From assembly GCA_963811365.1 (NCBI GenBank), contig CAWEQW010000007.1:1-64000 (forward strand): DNA of 64,000 nucleotides. Direction: 5' to 3'. Numbering within the stretch: position 1 is the first letter of the stretch; every line of letters begins with the position of its first letter. The notes under the pieces were generated by a model. It was not told the DNA's origin, did not search any database, and saw only the letters and a program-made list of their open reading frames with translations. Below are positions 16,217 to 25,178 of this stretch, in pieces. This DNA comes from CAWEQW01 sp963811365. GTDB lineage: Bacteria; Actinomycetota; Actinomycetes; Propionibacteriales; Nocardioidaceae. The translations under genes and the position numbers were made by a program.

Positions 16217-18805
16217 GTGACTCTGGTCGAACGCGACGCGGAACTGGGCGTGTTGCAGGCGCGCTGGGCTCGCGCTCGGGCCGGATCCGGCGGTCTGGTC
16301 CTGGTCGTGGCTGAGTCCGGCGGCGGCAAGACGTCTCTGGTCAGCCACTTCACCCGGTTGCTCATGGGTCAGGGGGAGGTCTTGTGGGGCGGTTGCGACC
16401 CCCTGGCCACCCCGCGACCTCTCGGTCCGCTGCTCGACGTCCGAGACCAGCTCGGACCCCATGCACGGCGCCTGCTCGAGGGGGATGGGCTGGCGCACGA
16501 CATCTATCAAGCTGTCCATGACGAGCTCCGCACAGGACCGCGCATCGTGGTCGTCGAGGACGTGCACTGGGCCGACCAGGGAACGGTGGAGCTGTTGCGC
16601 TTCCTGCTCCGTCACATCACCACGACAAGCGCACTGGTCGTCGGTACCTTGCGGCCAGAGGAGCTGGAACCCACACACCCGCTGAGGACACTGCTGGGGG
16701 ACGCGGCGCGCTCACGGGACGCCGTCACCATCGAGTTGCCACCGCTGAGCAGCGCGGCGGTGCGCACACTGCTCGACGCGCGAGCGAACGACACGCGAGC
16801 GATCGACACCGACCGCCTGCACGCGATCACCGCGGGGAACCCGTTCTTCGTCAACGAGATGCTCGACCACGATGGCGATGACCTTCCGCGCACGGTGCGC
16901 GATGCCATCCTGGCGCGGACGGTGGACCTCGAGGACCAAGCCCGCGAGCTGCTCGACCTTCTCGTGTGCGCGCCGGAGGCGATTCCCGACCGGCTGCTCC
17001 CGCAGCTCGGCTTCGGGGTCTCACCACTCCGCGCCCTGCACCGCGCAGGCCTGATCCGTCGTACGTCGCGTGGGGTCGCCTTCCGCCACGATCTGTGCCG
17101 GCAGGCGATCGCCGGCTCCTTGCCGCCAGGGGCCGAGTCCGGTCTTCACCGCAGGATGCTCGATGCACTGGAGGGCACAGCGCCCCAGGAACCGGCCGTC
17201 CTGGCACACCACGCACGCAGCGCGGGCGATCCGGAGCGGGTCCTTCGCTACGCCGCGGACGCCGGAGTCGCGGCTGCACGCTCTGGAGCCCACACGCAGG
17301 CAGCAGACTTCTTCACGCTTGCCCTCGAGCACGGCGAACCGGAGCTTCCCGAGGTGCGCGCCAGCCTGCTGGAGCAGCTCGCCGAGGAGCAGTACGTGCT
17401 CGACCGGCTGGAGGAGGCGATCGACAGCGCCACCCAGGCCATGACGCTGCGTCGGCAGATTGCCGACGCAGCCGCGGTGAGCACCGACCACCAGGCACTG
17501 GCGACGTATGAGTGGTATCGCGCGAACCGAGCCGCCGCGGACCGGCACGCCGCCGACGCGATCGCCGTCCTGCAGGCGGCAGGAGAGCCCTCGGTGCGCG
17601 GCCACGCCCTGAGCCTCCAGGCGTACCTGGCCGTGCAGGCGAACGACGTCACGAAGGCACGAGCGCTGCTCGACGAGGCGCGCGCCGCGGCCGTGGAGAG
17701 CGGCGAGTGGTTGCTGGGCGTGCGTACCAAGTTGCTCGACGGCATCTTCGCTGTCGTCGAAGGACGAACGAGCGCCCGCGACTCACTGCTCGAGCTCGTC
17801 CGGCCCGCGGTGAACCGACTCGATGAGGTGCACTCCAGCGCGCTCAGCAACCTCGCCTACCTCGATGTGGAGCAACGACGCCTGTCCAAGGCCGCGACCG
17901 TCCTGGACATGAGCCTTCCCCTCACGGTGGAGTTCGATCTCCCCGTCTGCCACGTCTGGCAGCTCGGAGCGCGCGGACGCCTGGGGCTGCTCCGGGGCGA
18001 CTGGGAGGCAGCGCTGGACGATGCTACGGCGGTGCTCGATCGTCCCAGCGCGCCACTGGCACGGACGTGGGCGCACCTGGTCCGCGGCCTGGTCCACCTA
18101 CGCCGGACCGGGGATGCCGGCGCCGACCTCGACGATGCGTGGGACCTGGCAACTCGGTTGGGTGAGCCGCTGCGGCTGCTGCCAGCGGCAGCAGCCCTGC
18201 TCGAGCGGAGCTGGCTGTGCGGCACCTCCGAGGGACGCGAGGAGGCGGTACGGCTGCTGCACAGCGTCGACCGGGTCGGCCTGGAGTGGGCGCGAGGAGA
18301 TCTCGCCGTGTGGCTGCGACGGCTCGATCCCAGTCTCGTGACCGACGAGCTCGAGGTGTCGCGCCCACACCGGCTTCAGCTGACCGGGCGGACTGCTCAG
18401 GCTGCGAGGATGTGGGATGAGCTCGGCGCGGTCTACGACGGGGCGATGGCGCACGTCGAGTCCGGTGAGCCGCAGGAGGTCCGGCAGGGACTGGGGCTGC
18501 TCGACCGGATCGGTGCCGACGCAGTCGCGGCGCGGCTACGACGGGAGCTGCGTGACCGGGGGGTGTCCAGCGTCCCCGCTCGTCCGAGGTCCGCGACCCT
18601 GACCAACGCAGCTGGTCTCACAGAGCGCGAGGTGGAAGTGCTCGCCCTACTGGACGAGGGCCTGAGCAACGCCGAGCTGGCCGAGCGTCTCTACATAGCG
18701 CGCCGAACAGCCGACCATCACGTATCGGCGATCCTGTCCAAGCTCAACGTCGCCAACCGGAGGCAGGCAGTGCGAGCAGCACGCGAGCTTGGCATCGTCG
18801 GCTGA
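16217..18805 (+). CDS. Large LuxR-family ATPase regulator (LAL type)
   Basis: 862-residue transcriptional regulator. The N-terminal AAA/STAND ATPase has Walker A in VAESGGGKTSL (about residues 31-41) and Walker B in RIVVVEDVHWADQG; the middle is tetratricopeptide-like alpha-helical repeat sequence; the C-terminal 65 residues form a LuxR/GerE helix-turn-helix (LTEREVEVLALLDEGLSNAE, then RRTADHHVSAILSKL). LAL regulators activate operons after binding an inducer and ATP. The GTG start at 16217 (MTLVERDAEL) is the family-typical beginning. A likely target is the divergent VOC gene or its own promoter; the inducer is unknown. Confidence 0.92.
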   Translation: MTLVERDAELGVLQARWARARAGSGGLVLVVAESGGGKTSLVSHFTRLLMGQGEVLWGGCDPLATPRPLGPLLDVRDQLGPHARRLLEGDGLAHDIYQAVHDELRTGPRIVVVEDVHWADQGTVELLRFLLRHITTTSALVVGTLRPEELEPTHPLRTLLGDAARSRDAVTIELPPLSSAAVRTLLDARANDTRAIDTDRLHAITAGNPFFVNEMLDHDGDDLPRTVRDAILARTVDLEDQARELLDLLVCAPEAIPDRLLPQLGFGVSPLRALHRAGLIRRTSRGVAFRHDLCRQAIAGSLPPGAESGLHRRMLDALEGTAPQEPAVLAHHARSAGDPERVLRYAADAGVAAARSGAHTQAADFFTLALEHGEPELPEVRASLLEQLAEEQYVLDRLEEAIDSATQAMTLRRQIADAAAVSTDHQALATYEWYRANRAAADRHAADAIAVLQAAGEPSVRGHALSLQAYLAVQANDVTKARALLDEARAAAVESGEWLLGVRTKLLDGIFAVVEGRTSARDSLLELVRPAVNRLDEVHSSALSNLAYLDVEQRRLSKAATVLDMSLPLTVEFDLPVCHVWQLGARGRLGLLRGDWEAALDDATAVLDRPSAPLARTWAHLVRGLVHLRRTGDAGADLDDAWDLATRLGEPLRLLPAAAALLERSWLCGTSEGREEAVRLLHSVDRVGLEWARGDLAVWLRRLDPSLVTDELEVSRPHRLQLTGRTAQAARMWDELGAVYDGAMAHVESGEPQEVRQGLGLLDRIGADAVAARLRRELRDRGVSSVPARPRSATLTNAAGLTEREVEVLALLDEGLSNAELAERLYIARRTADHHVSAILSKLNVANRRQAVRAARELGIVG

Positions 18806-18891
18806 GACCAGCTGCCTGTCCGTGCACATCGCGGCAGATCCGCCCGCGCTGACGCGCACACTATGCGGCAGTTGCGGTACTTCGAGGGGCC

Positions 18892-19284
18892 CTAGCGCAT
18901 GACCTCGATACGGCACCGGGGGCCCGGGGCCTTGGCCAGGCGGGCGTCTCCTGTGAGCAGGTCGGAGTCGAGGGCCTCGGCAAGGGCGACGTATGCCGCG
19001 TCGTAGACGGTGAGGTTGGCCCTCAGCTCCCAGCACCGTGTGAGGAGAGGCCGGTGGGGTGCTCGCTGGACCGGCAGATCGATCAGGTCGGCCAGCGCGA
19101 GCTCGGCCCGCCGGATGTCGAGATGTCCTCCGGCGAGCTGCCCGCGAAGTACGGAGGCAACCTCGAGGTCGACCAGTTCGGGGGCTGCCAGCTGTTCACC
19201 ACGGAGCCTCGCCCGCGCCTTGTCGCCATCCCGACCGTCATCAGCGAGGGCCACGGCAAGGACGCTTGCATCAACGACGAGCAC
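18892..19284 (-). CDS. vapC: PIN-domain toxin (VapC)
   Basis: 130-residue PIN-domain RNase: VVDASVLAVAL with the first Asp, APELVDLEVASVLR with the Glu, NLTVYDAAYVALAEALD with the third acidic residue and SDLLTGDARLAKA with the fourth. It starts at GTG 19284, overlapping the antitoxin gene by 14 bases. All acidic residues are present, so it is predicted active. Confidence 0.9.
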   Translation of the reverse strand: MLVVDASVLAVALADDGRDGDKARARLRGEQLAAPELVDLEVASVLRGQLAGGHLDIRRAELALADLIDLPVQRAPHRPLLTRCWELRANLTVYDAAYVALAEALDSDLLTGDARLAKAPGPRCRIEVMR

Positions 19285-19501
19285 GCTCGGACCGGAGCGC
19301 GCTCACGGATGCCTTGAGAGAAACCGAGCCTCCCGCTCTCCCGGAGGCTCGATCTAGCACCTCCTCCAGCGTGGGGCGACCGGCTTCCTCAATGAGCCGC
19401 GCGCGCAGGTACTCCTGCAGGGACTGATGTGCGGCCGCAGCGCGCTGGCGGAGGACAGCATGCGTCTCGTCAGGAACATCCTTGATCTGAACACTGGGCA
19501 T
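19271..19501 (-). CDS. vapB: Ribbon-helix-helix antitoxin (FitA/VapB-like)
   Basis: 76-residue antitoxin: MPSVQIKDVPDETHAVLRQR is the FitA-type ribbon-helix-helix, followed by HQSLQEYLRARLIEEAGRPT. The ATG at 19501 begins the family-typical sequence; the frame is open ten codons further but without similarity. It overlaps and precedes the PIN toxin gene, so the two are co-transcribed and coupled. Confidence 0.87.
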   Translation of the reverse strand: MPSVQIKDVPDETHAVLRQRAAAAHQSLQEYLRARLIEEAGRPTLEEVLDRASGRAGGSVSLKASVSALRSERARR

Positions 19502-19531
19502 GGCGCCATTATGGCGCTCCCCACGCCACAA

Positions 19532-19971
19532 TGGAAGCGCACGACCATCGGCAAACGGGGCCGCTCCGTACGCGGCGAAAGGACGCAGTGATCAATAGCC
19601 CGATCTTGAGCAACAGCGTTCACGCTTGGCCTCGGGCGCCGTCAGATGCTCGCCGATATCTGCCCACGGGGGTGGCGTCGGAACCTGCTGGGACTCGCGG
19701 GCGGCGTGCGGTGCTTCCGCAGTGGCGGAGATGGGCGGGGGTGGGGCGCGATGCCTTGATCGAGATTCAAGTTGACTTCCGCCTTCGTGAAAGCGCTGAT
19801 CGGCTTGATCATGGACGAACGGGCCAAACTTGGTTGAGGAAAGGGAGTAGGCGTGCAGCCGCACATCGAGCGAATGCTGCACGATGGCGGCCACAAGCGG
19901 CCTCGCATCACGATGGCGATGAGTCGCGCACCATCGCCGGCGCGTCCTTCGTCCTGGTCACCGGAAGGGGA
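19532..19971. other. Intergenic stretch without recognised gene
   Basis: 440 bases between vapB and the end of the catabolic operon. No motif-bearing frame and no clear hairpin was seen. Confidence 0.5.
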
Positions 19972-21156
19972 TCAGAGGTGTCCTCGGAAGGGCAGGATCC
20001 GGCCGCGGGCCTCGCCGAAGCCGATGCGGCGTCCGTTCGGGCCGGGAGCGGAGGCGGTGAGGACGACCTCGTCGCCGTCCTCGAGGAAGGTCCGCTCCTC
20101 GCCGCCGACGGTGATGGGCTCCGCGCCGCCCCAGGTCAGCTCGATGAAGGCCCCGCGGGTCTCCTTCTCAGGCCCCGAGATCGTCCCGGACGCGAACAGA
20201 TCGCCCGTGCGAGTGGGTGCGCCGTTGACGGTCAGGTGGGCGAGCATCTGCGCCGGTGACCAGTACATCTCGCGGTACGGCGGTCGGCTGACCTCCTCGC
20301 CGTTCCACTGCACCGAGAGGTCGACGTCGAGCCCCCAGGCCTGCTTCATCGTGAGGTAGGGCAGGGGGGCCGGTTCCTGCACGGGCGTGTCCACGCGGGC
20401 CTCGGAGAGCGCGAGCAGCGGGACCACCCACGCGGAGACCGTGGAGGCGAACGACTTCCCGAGGTTGGGGCCGAGTGGCACGTACTCCCAGGCTTGGATG
20501 TCGCGGGCCGACCAGTCATTGAAGATGACGACGCCGAAGATGAGCTGCTCCGCCTCGTCGACGGACACGGTCTCTCCGAGCCGCGTCCCGGTGCCGACCA
20601 CGAAGCCGAGCTCTGCCTCGATGTCGAGCCGGACCGAGGGCCCGAAGACGGGCGCCGGGTCTTGCGGTCCCTTTCGCTGCCCGCACGGTCTGGGAATGTC
20701 CGTGCCGGAGACGACGATCGAGCCGGCACGACCGTGGTAGCCGACCGGGAGGTGCTTCCAGTTGGGCATCAGCGGGTCCGGGTTGCCGGGCCGGAAGAGT
20801 CGACCGAGGTTCGCGGCGTGGTGCTCCGAGGCGTAGAAGTCGACGTAGTCCGCGACCTCGACCGGGAGGTGCAGCTCCACGTCGGTGAGCGCGTGCACGG
20901 CCTCGGCCGGTACGTCGCCGGCGAGCCGGTCCTGCAGCACTGCACGGACCTCCACCCACCGCTCGTGGCCCTGCGCCATGAAGTCGTTGATGCTCGGACG
21001 GTCGAAGACGTCGTCGCCGAGCAGCACGGCGAGGTCGATGACGTGCTCACCGAGCCTGGTGCCCACCCGACGGTCGGTGCCGGGCGTGCTGAAGACGCCG
21101 TAGGGCAGGTTGTCGAGGCCGAAGGCCGAGTCGTCGGGGACGGTCAGGGTCACCAT
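19972..21156 (-). CDS. fahA: Fumarylacetoacetase
   Basis: 394-residue fumarylacetoacetate hydrolase, the last step of homogentisate breakdown (fumarylacetoacetate to fumarate and acetoacetate). Visible are the N-terminal SH3-like domain (LPYGVFSTPGTDRRVGTRLG), active-site region SEHHAANLGRLFRPG, metal-site sequences LDIEAELGFVVGTG and FNDWSARDIQAWEY, and GTISGPEKETRGAFIELTW at the C-terminal core. Length matches the family. It is the last gene of the operon; its ATG overlaps the stop of the preceding gene (TGATG). Confidence 0.96.
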   Translation of the reverse strand: MVTLTVPDDSAFGLDNLPYGVFSTPGTDRRVGTRLGEHVIDLAVLLGDDVFDRPSINDFMAQGHERWVEVRAVLQDRLAGDVPAEAVHALTDVELHLPVEVADYVDFYASEHHAANLGRLFRPGNPDPLMPNWKHLPVGYHGRAGSIVVSGTDIPRPCGQRKGPQDPAPVFGPSVRLDIEAELGFVVGTGTRLGETVSVDEAEQLIFGVVIFNDWSARDIQAWEYVPLGPNLGKSFASTVSAWVVPLLALSEARVDTPVQEPAPLPYLTMKQAWGLDVDLSVQWNGEEVSRPPYREMYWSPAQMLAHLTVNGAPTRTGDLFASGTISGPEKETRGAFIELTWGGAEPITVGGEERTFLEDGDEVVLTASAPGPNGRRIGFGEARGRILPFRGHL

Positions 21157-22031
21157 CAGCGGGCTCCTTGGTCGGTGGCGCGGGCGGGGACGAGCAGTCC
21201 GAGTGCGGCCAGCTCGTCACGGGGGTCGTCGATGTTGCAGGTGCCGAAGGAGCGGAACGCGTCCCGGACGAGTCCTGCCCGACCGTCGAGCCCGGCGACC
21301 AAGGAGGCCACCGCGAACGAGTCGCGCTCCGCGAGGATTGCGGCCACCTCGCCGGTCGTCGCACCTGTCTGGGCAGCGTCGACGGCTGCGAGCACGTTGA
21401 GGAAGCCGTGCTGCTCGAAGCCGGTCGAGGGGTCGGTGTTGCGGAGGGCGTGGTGAAGGCCGGCGGTGGCCTTGAACGCCACGCCCGCCGACACACAGGC
21501 GACCACGGCTGCGGCGAGCTCGTCATCGTCGGGGTGGAGGTCGGCCCGCACCCCGCCGGTGCGCAGCTTGGCGTGGTACGGGGTGCCGACGAGCTCCGCG
21601 AGGAGCGCGGGCCGGCGGTCGTCGCGCGGAAGTTCGACGTACGCCTCGAGGCCGGGGCGGCCCGCGAGCGCGGCGTCCAGGGTCGGCACCACCGCCGAGG
21701 GATCGGCCCCGGCGGGGACGGCGACCTCGAGGGCGACGACCCGCAGAGCCGGGACGCCCGCGGCGGCAGCGAGGGCGGCAGTGAGCCGGTCCGGCGCGGG
21801 CGCGGTCACCGCAACCTCGAACGAGCCCGCCTCGGTGCCCGCGAGGAGCGGTCCGAGCGCGTCGACATCGGCGGCGGACACGATGAACGGGCCCACGAGT
21901 GCCCGGTGCTCGCTGGCCCGGTGCGCGACGTGGGCCGGCACCGCCTCGGTCAGGGGAAGGTTGCCGGGTGGGAAGAGCGCGGCGTCGTCACAGAGTCCCG
22001 CGAGGAGCCCGTCGAAGAGCTTGATGGTCAT
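21156..22031 (-). CDS. Uncharacterised protein of the homogentisate operon
   Basis: 291 residues, Ala-rich, beginning MTIKLFDGLLAGLCDDAALF. Family not recognised. Conserved-looking features are DDAALFPPGNLPLTEAV near the N-terminus, YHAKLRTGG (about residue 170), a histidine-rich turn VAFKATAGLHHALRN and SFGTCNIDDPRDELAAL at the end; the periodic GVRADLHPDDDELAAAV and AFKATAGLHH could suit a TIM-barrel-like fold. It overlaps the genes on both sides (ATGA with hmgA, TGATG with fahA), so it is translated with the pathway. No maleylacetoacetate isomerase is visible in the window, but nothing in this protein shows it fills that role. Confidence 0.8.
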   Translation of the reverse strand: MTIKLFDGLLAGLCDDAALFPPGNLPLTEAVPAHVAHRASEHRALVGPFIVSAADVDALGPLLAGTEAGSFEVAVTAPAPDRLTAALAAAAGVPALRVVALEVAVPAGADPSAVVPTLDAALAGRPGLEAYVELPRDDRRPALLAELVGTPYHAKLRTGGVRADLHPDDDELAAAVVACVSAGVAFKATAGLHHALRNTDPSTGFEQHGFLNVLAAVDAAQTGATTGEVAAILAERDSFAVASLVAGLDGRAGLVRDAFRSFGTCNIDDPRDELAALGLLVPARATDQGAR

Positions 22032-23248
22032 GCTCCCTCCTGCCCGAGCCGGCGCCCGCCGCTCCAGGAGTAGGCGTAGACGCCGTCGTCGGTCGCCAGC
22101 GCTCCCTCTCCCAGGTCGAGAGAGCGGAAGGTGTCCACCATGACCGCGAGCTCGTCGACCTGCTCGACGCCGATGGAACGCTCGTACGCCCCGGGCTGTG
22201 GGCCGTGCGGGTGCCCGCCGGGGTGCAGGCTGATGGAGCCCTGGCCGATGCCGGAGCCCTTGCGTGCCTCGTAGTCCCCGCCGCAGTAGAACATCACCTC
22301 GTCGGAGTCCACGTTCGAGTGGTAGTACGGCACCGGGATGGCCTGCGGGTGGTAGTCGACCTTGCGCGGCACGAAGTTGCAGATGACGAAGTTGTGTCCC
22401 TCGAAGACCTGGTGCACCGGCGGCGGCTGGTGCACGCGCCCGGTGATCGGCTCGTAGTCGGCGATAGCGAAGGCGTAGGGGTAGAGGCACCCGTCCCAGC
22501 CGACGACGTCGAACGGGTGGTGGGGGAGCGTGTGGATCGACCCCGCGAGACCGCCGGGACCTGGGCCGCGGTGCTTGATGAGCACCTCGACCTCGCCCCT
22601 CGGGTCCGTGACCGCCTTGGGGACGGTTGGGCCGCGCAGGTCGCGCTCGCAGTACGGCGCGTGCTCGAGCAGCTGCCCGAAGCGCGAGAGGTAGCGCTTG
22701 GGCGGCCCGATGTGCGAGTTCGCCTCGATCACGTAGATCCGCACCGGTCCGTCGGGCACGACGCGGAACGTGGTGGCCCGCGGGACGATCGCGTAGTCAC
22801 CCCCGCCGACAGCGAGATCGCCGAAGACCGTCTCGACGACGGCCCGTCCGGCTTCGACATAGAGGCACTCGTCGCCGATCGCGTTGCGGTAGTAGGGGCT
22901 CGGCGTCGTGGCGACGACGTAGGACAGCCGCACGTCGCCGTTGCCGAGCAGCAGGCGCCGCCCGGTGACCGCGTCCACCCCCTCGGCGGAGGCGTCGTCG
23001 GGGAAGAGCGCGTGAGTGGAGAGGTGCCGAGGCGTGAGCGGGTGGTTCGGCGTCATGCTCAGATCGGGCAGCTCCCAGGGACGCACGTCGACGACCGCCG
23101 ACGGGATGTTGACGTGGTAGAGCAGCGACGAGTCCGAGGAGAACCCCTCCTCGCCCATCAGCTCCTCGAAGTACAGCACGCCGTCGGGGCTGCGGTGCTG
23201 GGTGTGCCGCTTGTGCGGGACGTGGCCCACGGAACGGTAGAAAGCCAT
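22028..23248 (-). CDS. hmgA: Homogentisate 1,2-dioxygenase
   Basis: 406-residue cupin-fold, Fe(II)-dependent ring-cleaving dioxygenase, homogentisate to maleylacetoacetate. The C-terminal cupin carries the metal-site region YYHSNVDSDEVMFYCGGDYE and HPGGHPHGPQPGAYE, which hold the His/Glu/His ligands; upstream are GDYAIVPRATTFRV and NSHIGPPKRYLSRFGQLLEH. The ATG at 23248 follows GGAGG (CCGGAGGACCTG). It belongs to the shorter prokaryotic branch. The next gene starts within its stop (ATGA). Confidence 0.95.
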   Translation of the reverse strand: MAFYRSVGHVPHKRHTQHRSPDGVLYFEELMGEEGFSSDSSLLYHVNIPSAVVDVRPWELPDLSMTPNHPLTPRHLSTHALFPDDASAEGVDAVTGRRLLLGNGDVRLSYVVATTPSPYYRNAIGDECLYVEAGRAVVETVFGDLAVGGGDYAIVPRATTFRVVPDGPVRIYVIEANSHIGPPKRYLSRFGQLLEHAPYCERDLRGPTVPKAVTDPRGEVEVLIKHRGPGPGGLAGSIHTLPHHPFDVVGWDGCLYPYAFAIADYEPITGRVHQPPPVHQVFEGHNFVICNFVPRKVDYHPQAIPVPYYHSNVDSDEVMFYCGGDYEARKGSGIGQGSISLHPGGHPHGPQPGAYERSIGVEQVDELAVMVDTFRSLDLGEGALATDDGVYAYSWSGGRRLGQEGA

Positions 23249-23267
23249 CAGGTCCTCCGGAAGCTGG

Positions 23268-25178
23268 TCAGCGGACGGAGGCCGCGACGGACACGGCCTC
23301 CTGGAAGTCGGCGGGGTCGATCCGGTCGCCCAGCAGCAGGGCGAGACGGGCCAGGAACTGCTCGCGGCCGTCGGCGGGCACCGCGTCGATGCCCCCGGAC
23401 AGCGCCAGCCAGGCGGCCTCCCGACGCGCCTCGCCGACGGGCAGCGTGACCCCCGGGTCGACGGTGCGGTCGGCGGTCTCCTCGGTGGTAGCGGTCGGGG
23501 CGCCACCGGCGGCCACGTGGGCGGCGAGCCCGGCCAGGTCAGGTGCTGCGCCTCGCGCCAGCAGGAGCCCGTCGGGGCGTACGACGTACAGCTCCCCGGG
23601 CTGCGTGCCCCAGGCGGCGGCGAGCTCGCCGTCGGGGTCGGGCACGACGGGAGTGTGGTCGCCTGCGGCCTCCCCACCCACGAGCACGAGGGAGACGTCC
23701 TCGCGGGGGAGTGTCGTGGCCAGCTCGTGGCGAAGGCGCTCGGCCTGGACCCGTTGCTCGGGGTCGAGGCCGACTCCGACGATGCCGAAGCCCGTGCCGC
23801 GCAGCTGGTGGACCGAGGTCTCCTTGCCGTCGGAGAGGACGACGCGGCGGTCCGCGACCGGGTCGCCCGGGAGCAGGCCGGTCACCTCACCGTCGGCGGC
23901 GCTCCGCGCGGGCACTGTCAGGGACGACGCGCGGGCGTGGGTGGCGCTGCTCTGGCGCGGGTCGATCAGGTGGCTGAACTCGCGCCGTTCCGTGCTCAGC
24001 GCGAGCAGGGCGTCGCGCGTGGTGCGGTGCCCGTGGGTGCCCGGCGTCATGATGAGCGTCGACTTGCCGGCGTTGGCGACGTTCTGCTCCCACGCGCGGT
24101 GCCGTTCCGCTGAGTAGGTCTCGAGCAGCCGGCGGTCAGCGGTGCCGTTCACGACAGCGGCCAGCATCCAGGCGAGGGCCTCGGCGTCCTCCATGCCGGA
24201 GTTGAGGCCGCGGACACCGAAGATCGGCACCAGGTGGGCGGCGTCGCCGGCGAAGACCACCCGGTCGTGGGTGAAGCCGTCGAGCGCCAAGGCGTGCGCC
24301 TTGTAGAAGCCGTGCCACTCCAGGGTCCAGGGCCGATCGTTGCCGAGCCAGGTCAGGTGGTTGGCGATCCGGGCGCGGATCCGCTCCTCCTGCGTCTCGA
24401 CCTCGGCGTCCTCGCTCGGGTCGAGCTGGTAGTCGATGCGCCAGATGTCGCCCGGCTGCTGGTGCATGATCACCGTGGAGCCGGGGTTGCTCGGCGGGTC
24501 GAACCACACCATCCGCTCGGCGGGGAGATCGGACTCCCAGTGGATGTCGGCGATGACGTAGCGGCCCTCGTAGCTCAGCCCCTGGAGCCGCAGGCCCAGA
24601 GCGTCGCGCATCCGGCTGCGTCCGCCGTCAGCGGCCACGACCCATGCGGCCCGCAGCGTGCGCACGCCGTCGACCGTGGCGACCTCGAGGAGCACCTCGT
24701 CCGCCGACTGGGTGACGTCCGTGACCTGGGCGCCCCAGTGCAGGGTGACCAGCGGATGCGCGGCGATGGTGTCGACCATGATCTGCTCGAGCTCGGACTG
24801 CGACACGTTGACCATGGGTGGGCGCACGGTGTGGGCCTCGTTGGGCATCTGGAAGCGCATCACCTCCTGGTCACGGTAGAAGCTGCGGCCGCCGACCCAC
24901 GCGACCGCGAGGTCCGAGAGCCGTTCACCGAAGCCGAGCCGGTCGGCGACCTCGAGGCTGTGCCGGGAGACGCAGATCGCGCGGCTGCCGAAGGAGACCT
25001 CGGTGGCGGCCTCCAGCACGACGACGGAGATGCCTCGCTGGGCCAGGCCCAGGGCCACGGCCATGCCGACCGGCCCCGCGCCGACGACCACGACCGGGAG
25101 GGCGGGGTCGCCGGTGGGCAACGTGTCGAGGGAGCACGCCGCGTAGCTGCAAGGCTGGTAGTAGGCAGACGCGGACAT
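23268..25178 (-). CDS. FAD-dependent aromatic hydroxylase (MhpA-like) with C-terminal extension
   Basis: 636-residue flavoprotein hydroxylase. Rossmann motif VVVVGAGPVGMAVALGLAQR near residues 29-48, the DG motif (VVAADGGRSRMRDALGL) and the GD motif (RVVFAGDAAHLVPIFGVRGL) are intact; a thioredoxin-like domain follows as in phenol and 3-hydroxyphenylpropionate hydroxylases. The last 60 or so residues (WLALSGGIDAVPADGREQFL to the end) look like a DUF2783-type module, normally a separate small protein beside such hydroxylases. Because homogentisate dioxygenase is next in the operon, the likely reaction is ring hydroxylation giving homogentisate, for example from 3-hydroxyphenylacetate; this is inference. 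Its ATG overlaps the transporter stop (TGATG). Confidence 0.88.
   Translation of the reverse strand: MSASAYYQPCSYAACSLDTLPTGDPALPVVVVGAGPVGMAVALGLAQRGISVVVLEAATEVSFGSRAICVSRHSLEVADRLGFGERLSDLAVAWVGGRSFYRDQEVMRFQMPNEAHTVRPPMVNVSQSELEQIMVDTIAAHPLVTLHWGAQVTDVTQSADEVLLEVATVDGVRTLRAAWVVAADGGRSRMRDALGLRLQGLSYEGRYVIADIHWESDLPAERMVWFDPPSNPGSTVIMHQQPGDIWRIDYQLDPSEDAEVETQEERIRARIANHLTWLGNDRPWTLEWHGFYKAHALALDGFTHDRVVFAGDAAHLVPIFGVRGLNSGMEDAEALAWMLAAVVNGTADRRLLETYSAERHRAWEQNVANAGKSTLIMTPGTHGHRTTRDALLALSTERREFSHLIDPRQSSATHARASSLTVPARSAADGEVTGLLPGDPVADRRVVLSDGKETSVHQLRGTGFGIVGVGLDPEQRVQAERLRHELATTLPREDVSLVLVGGEAAGDHTPVVPDPDGELAAAWGTQPGELYVVRPDGLLLARGAAPDLAGLAAHVAAGGAPTATTEETADRTVDPGVTLPVGEARREAAWLALSGGIDAVPADGREQFLARLALLLGDRIDPADFQEAVSVAASVR

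Noticed and set aside
19532..19971. A gene in the gap between vapB and fahA
   Set aside because: Open frames exist on both strands but none has a ribosome-binding site, conserved motif or plausible start.
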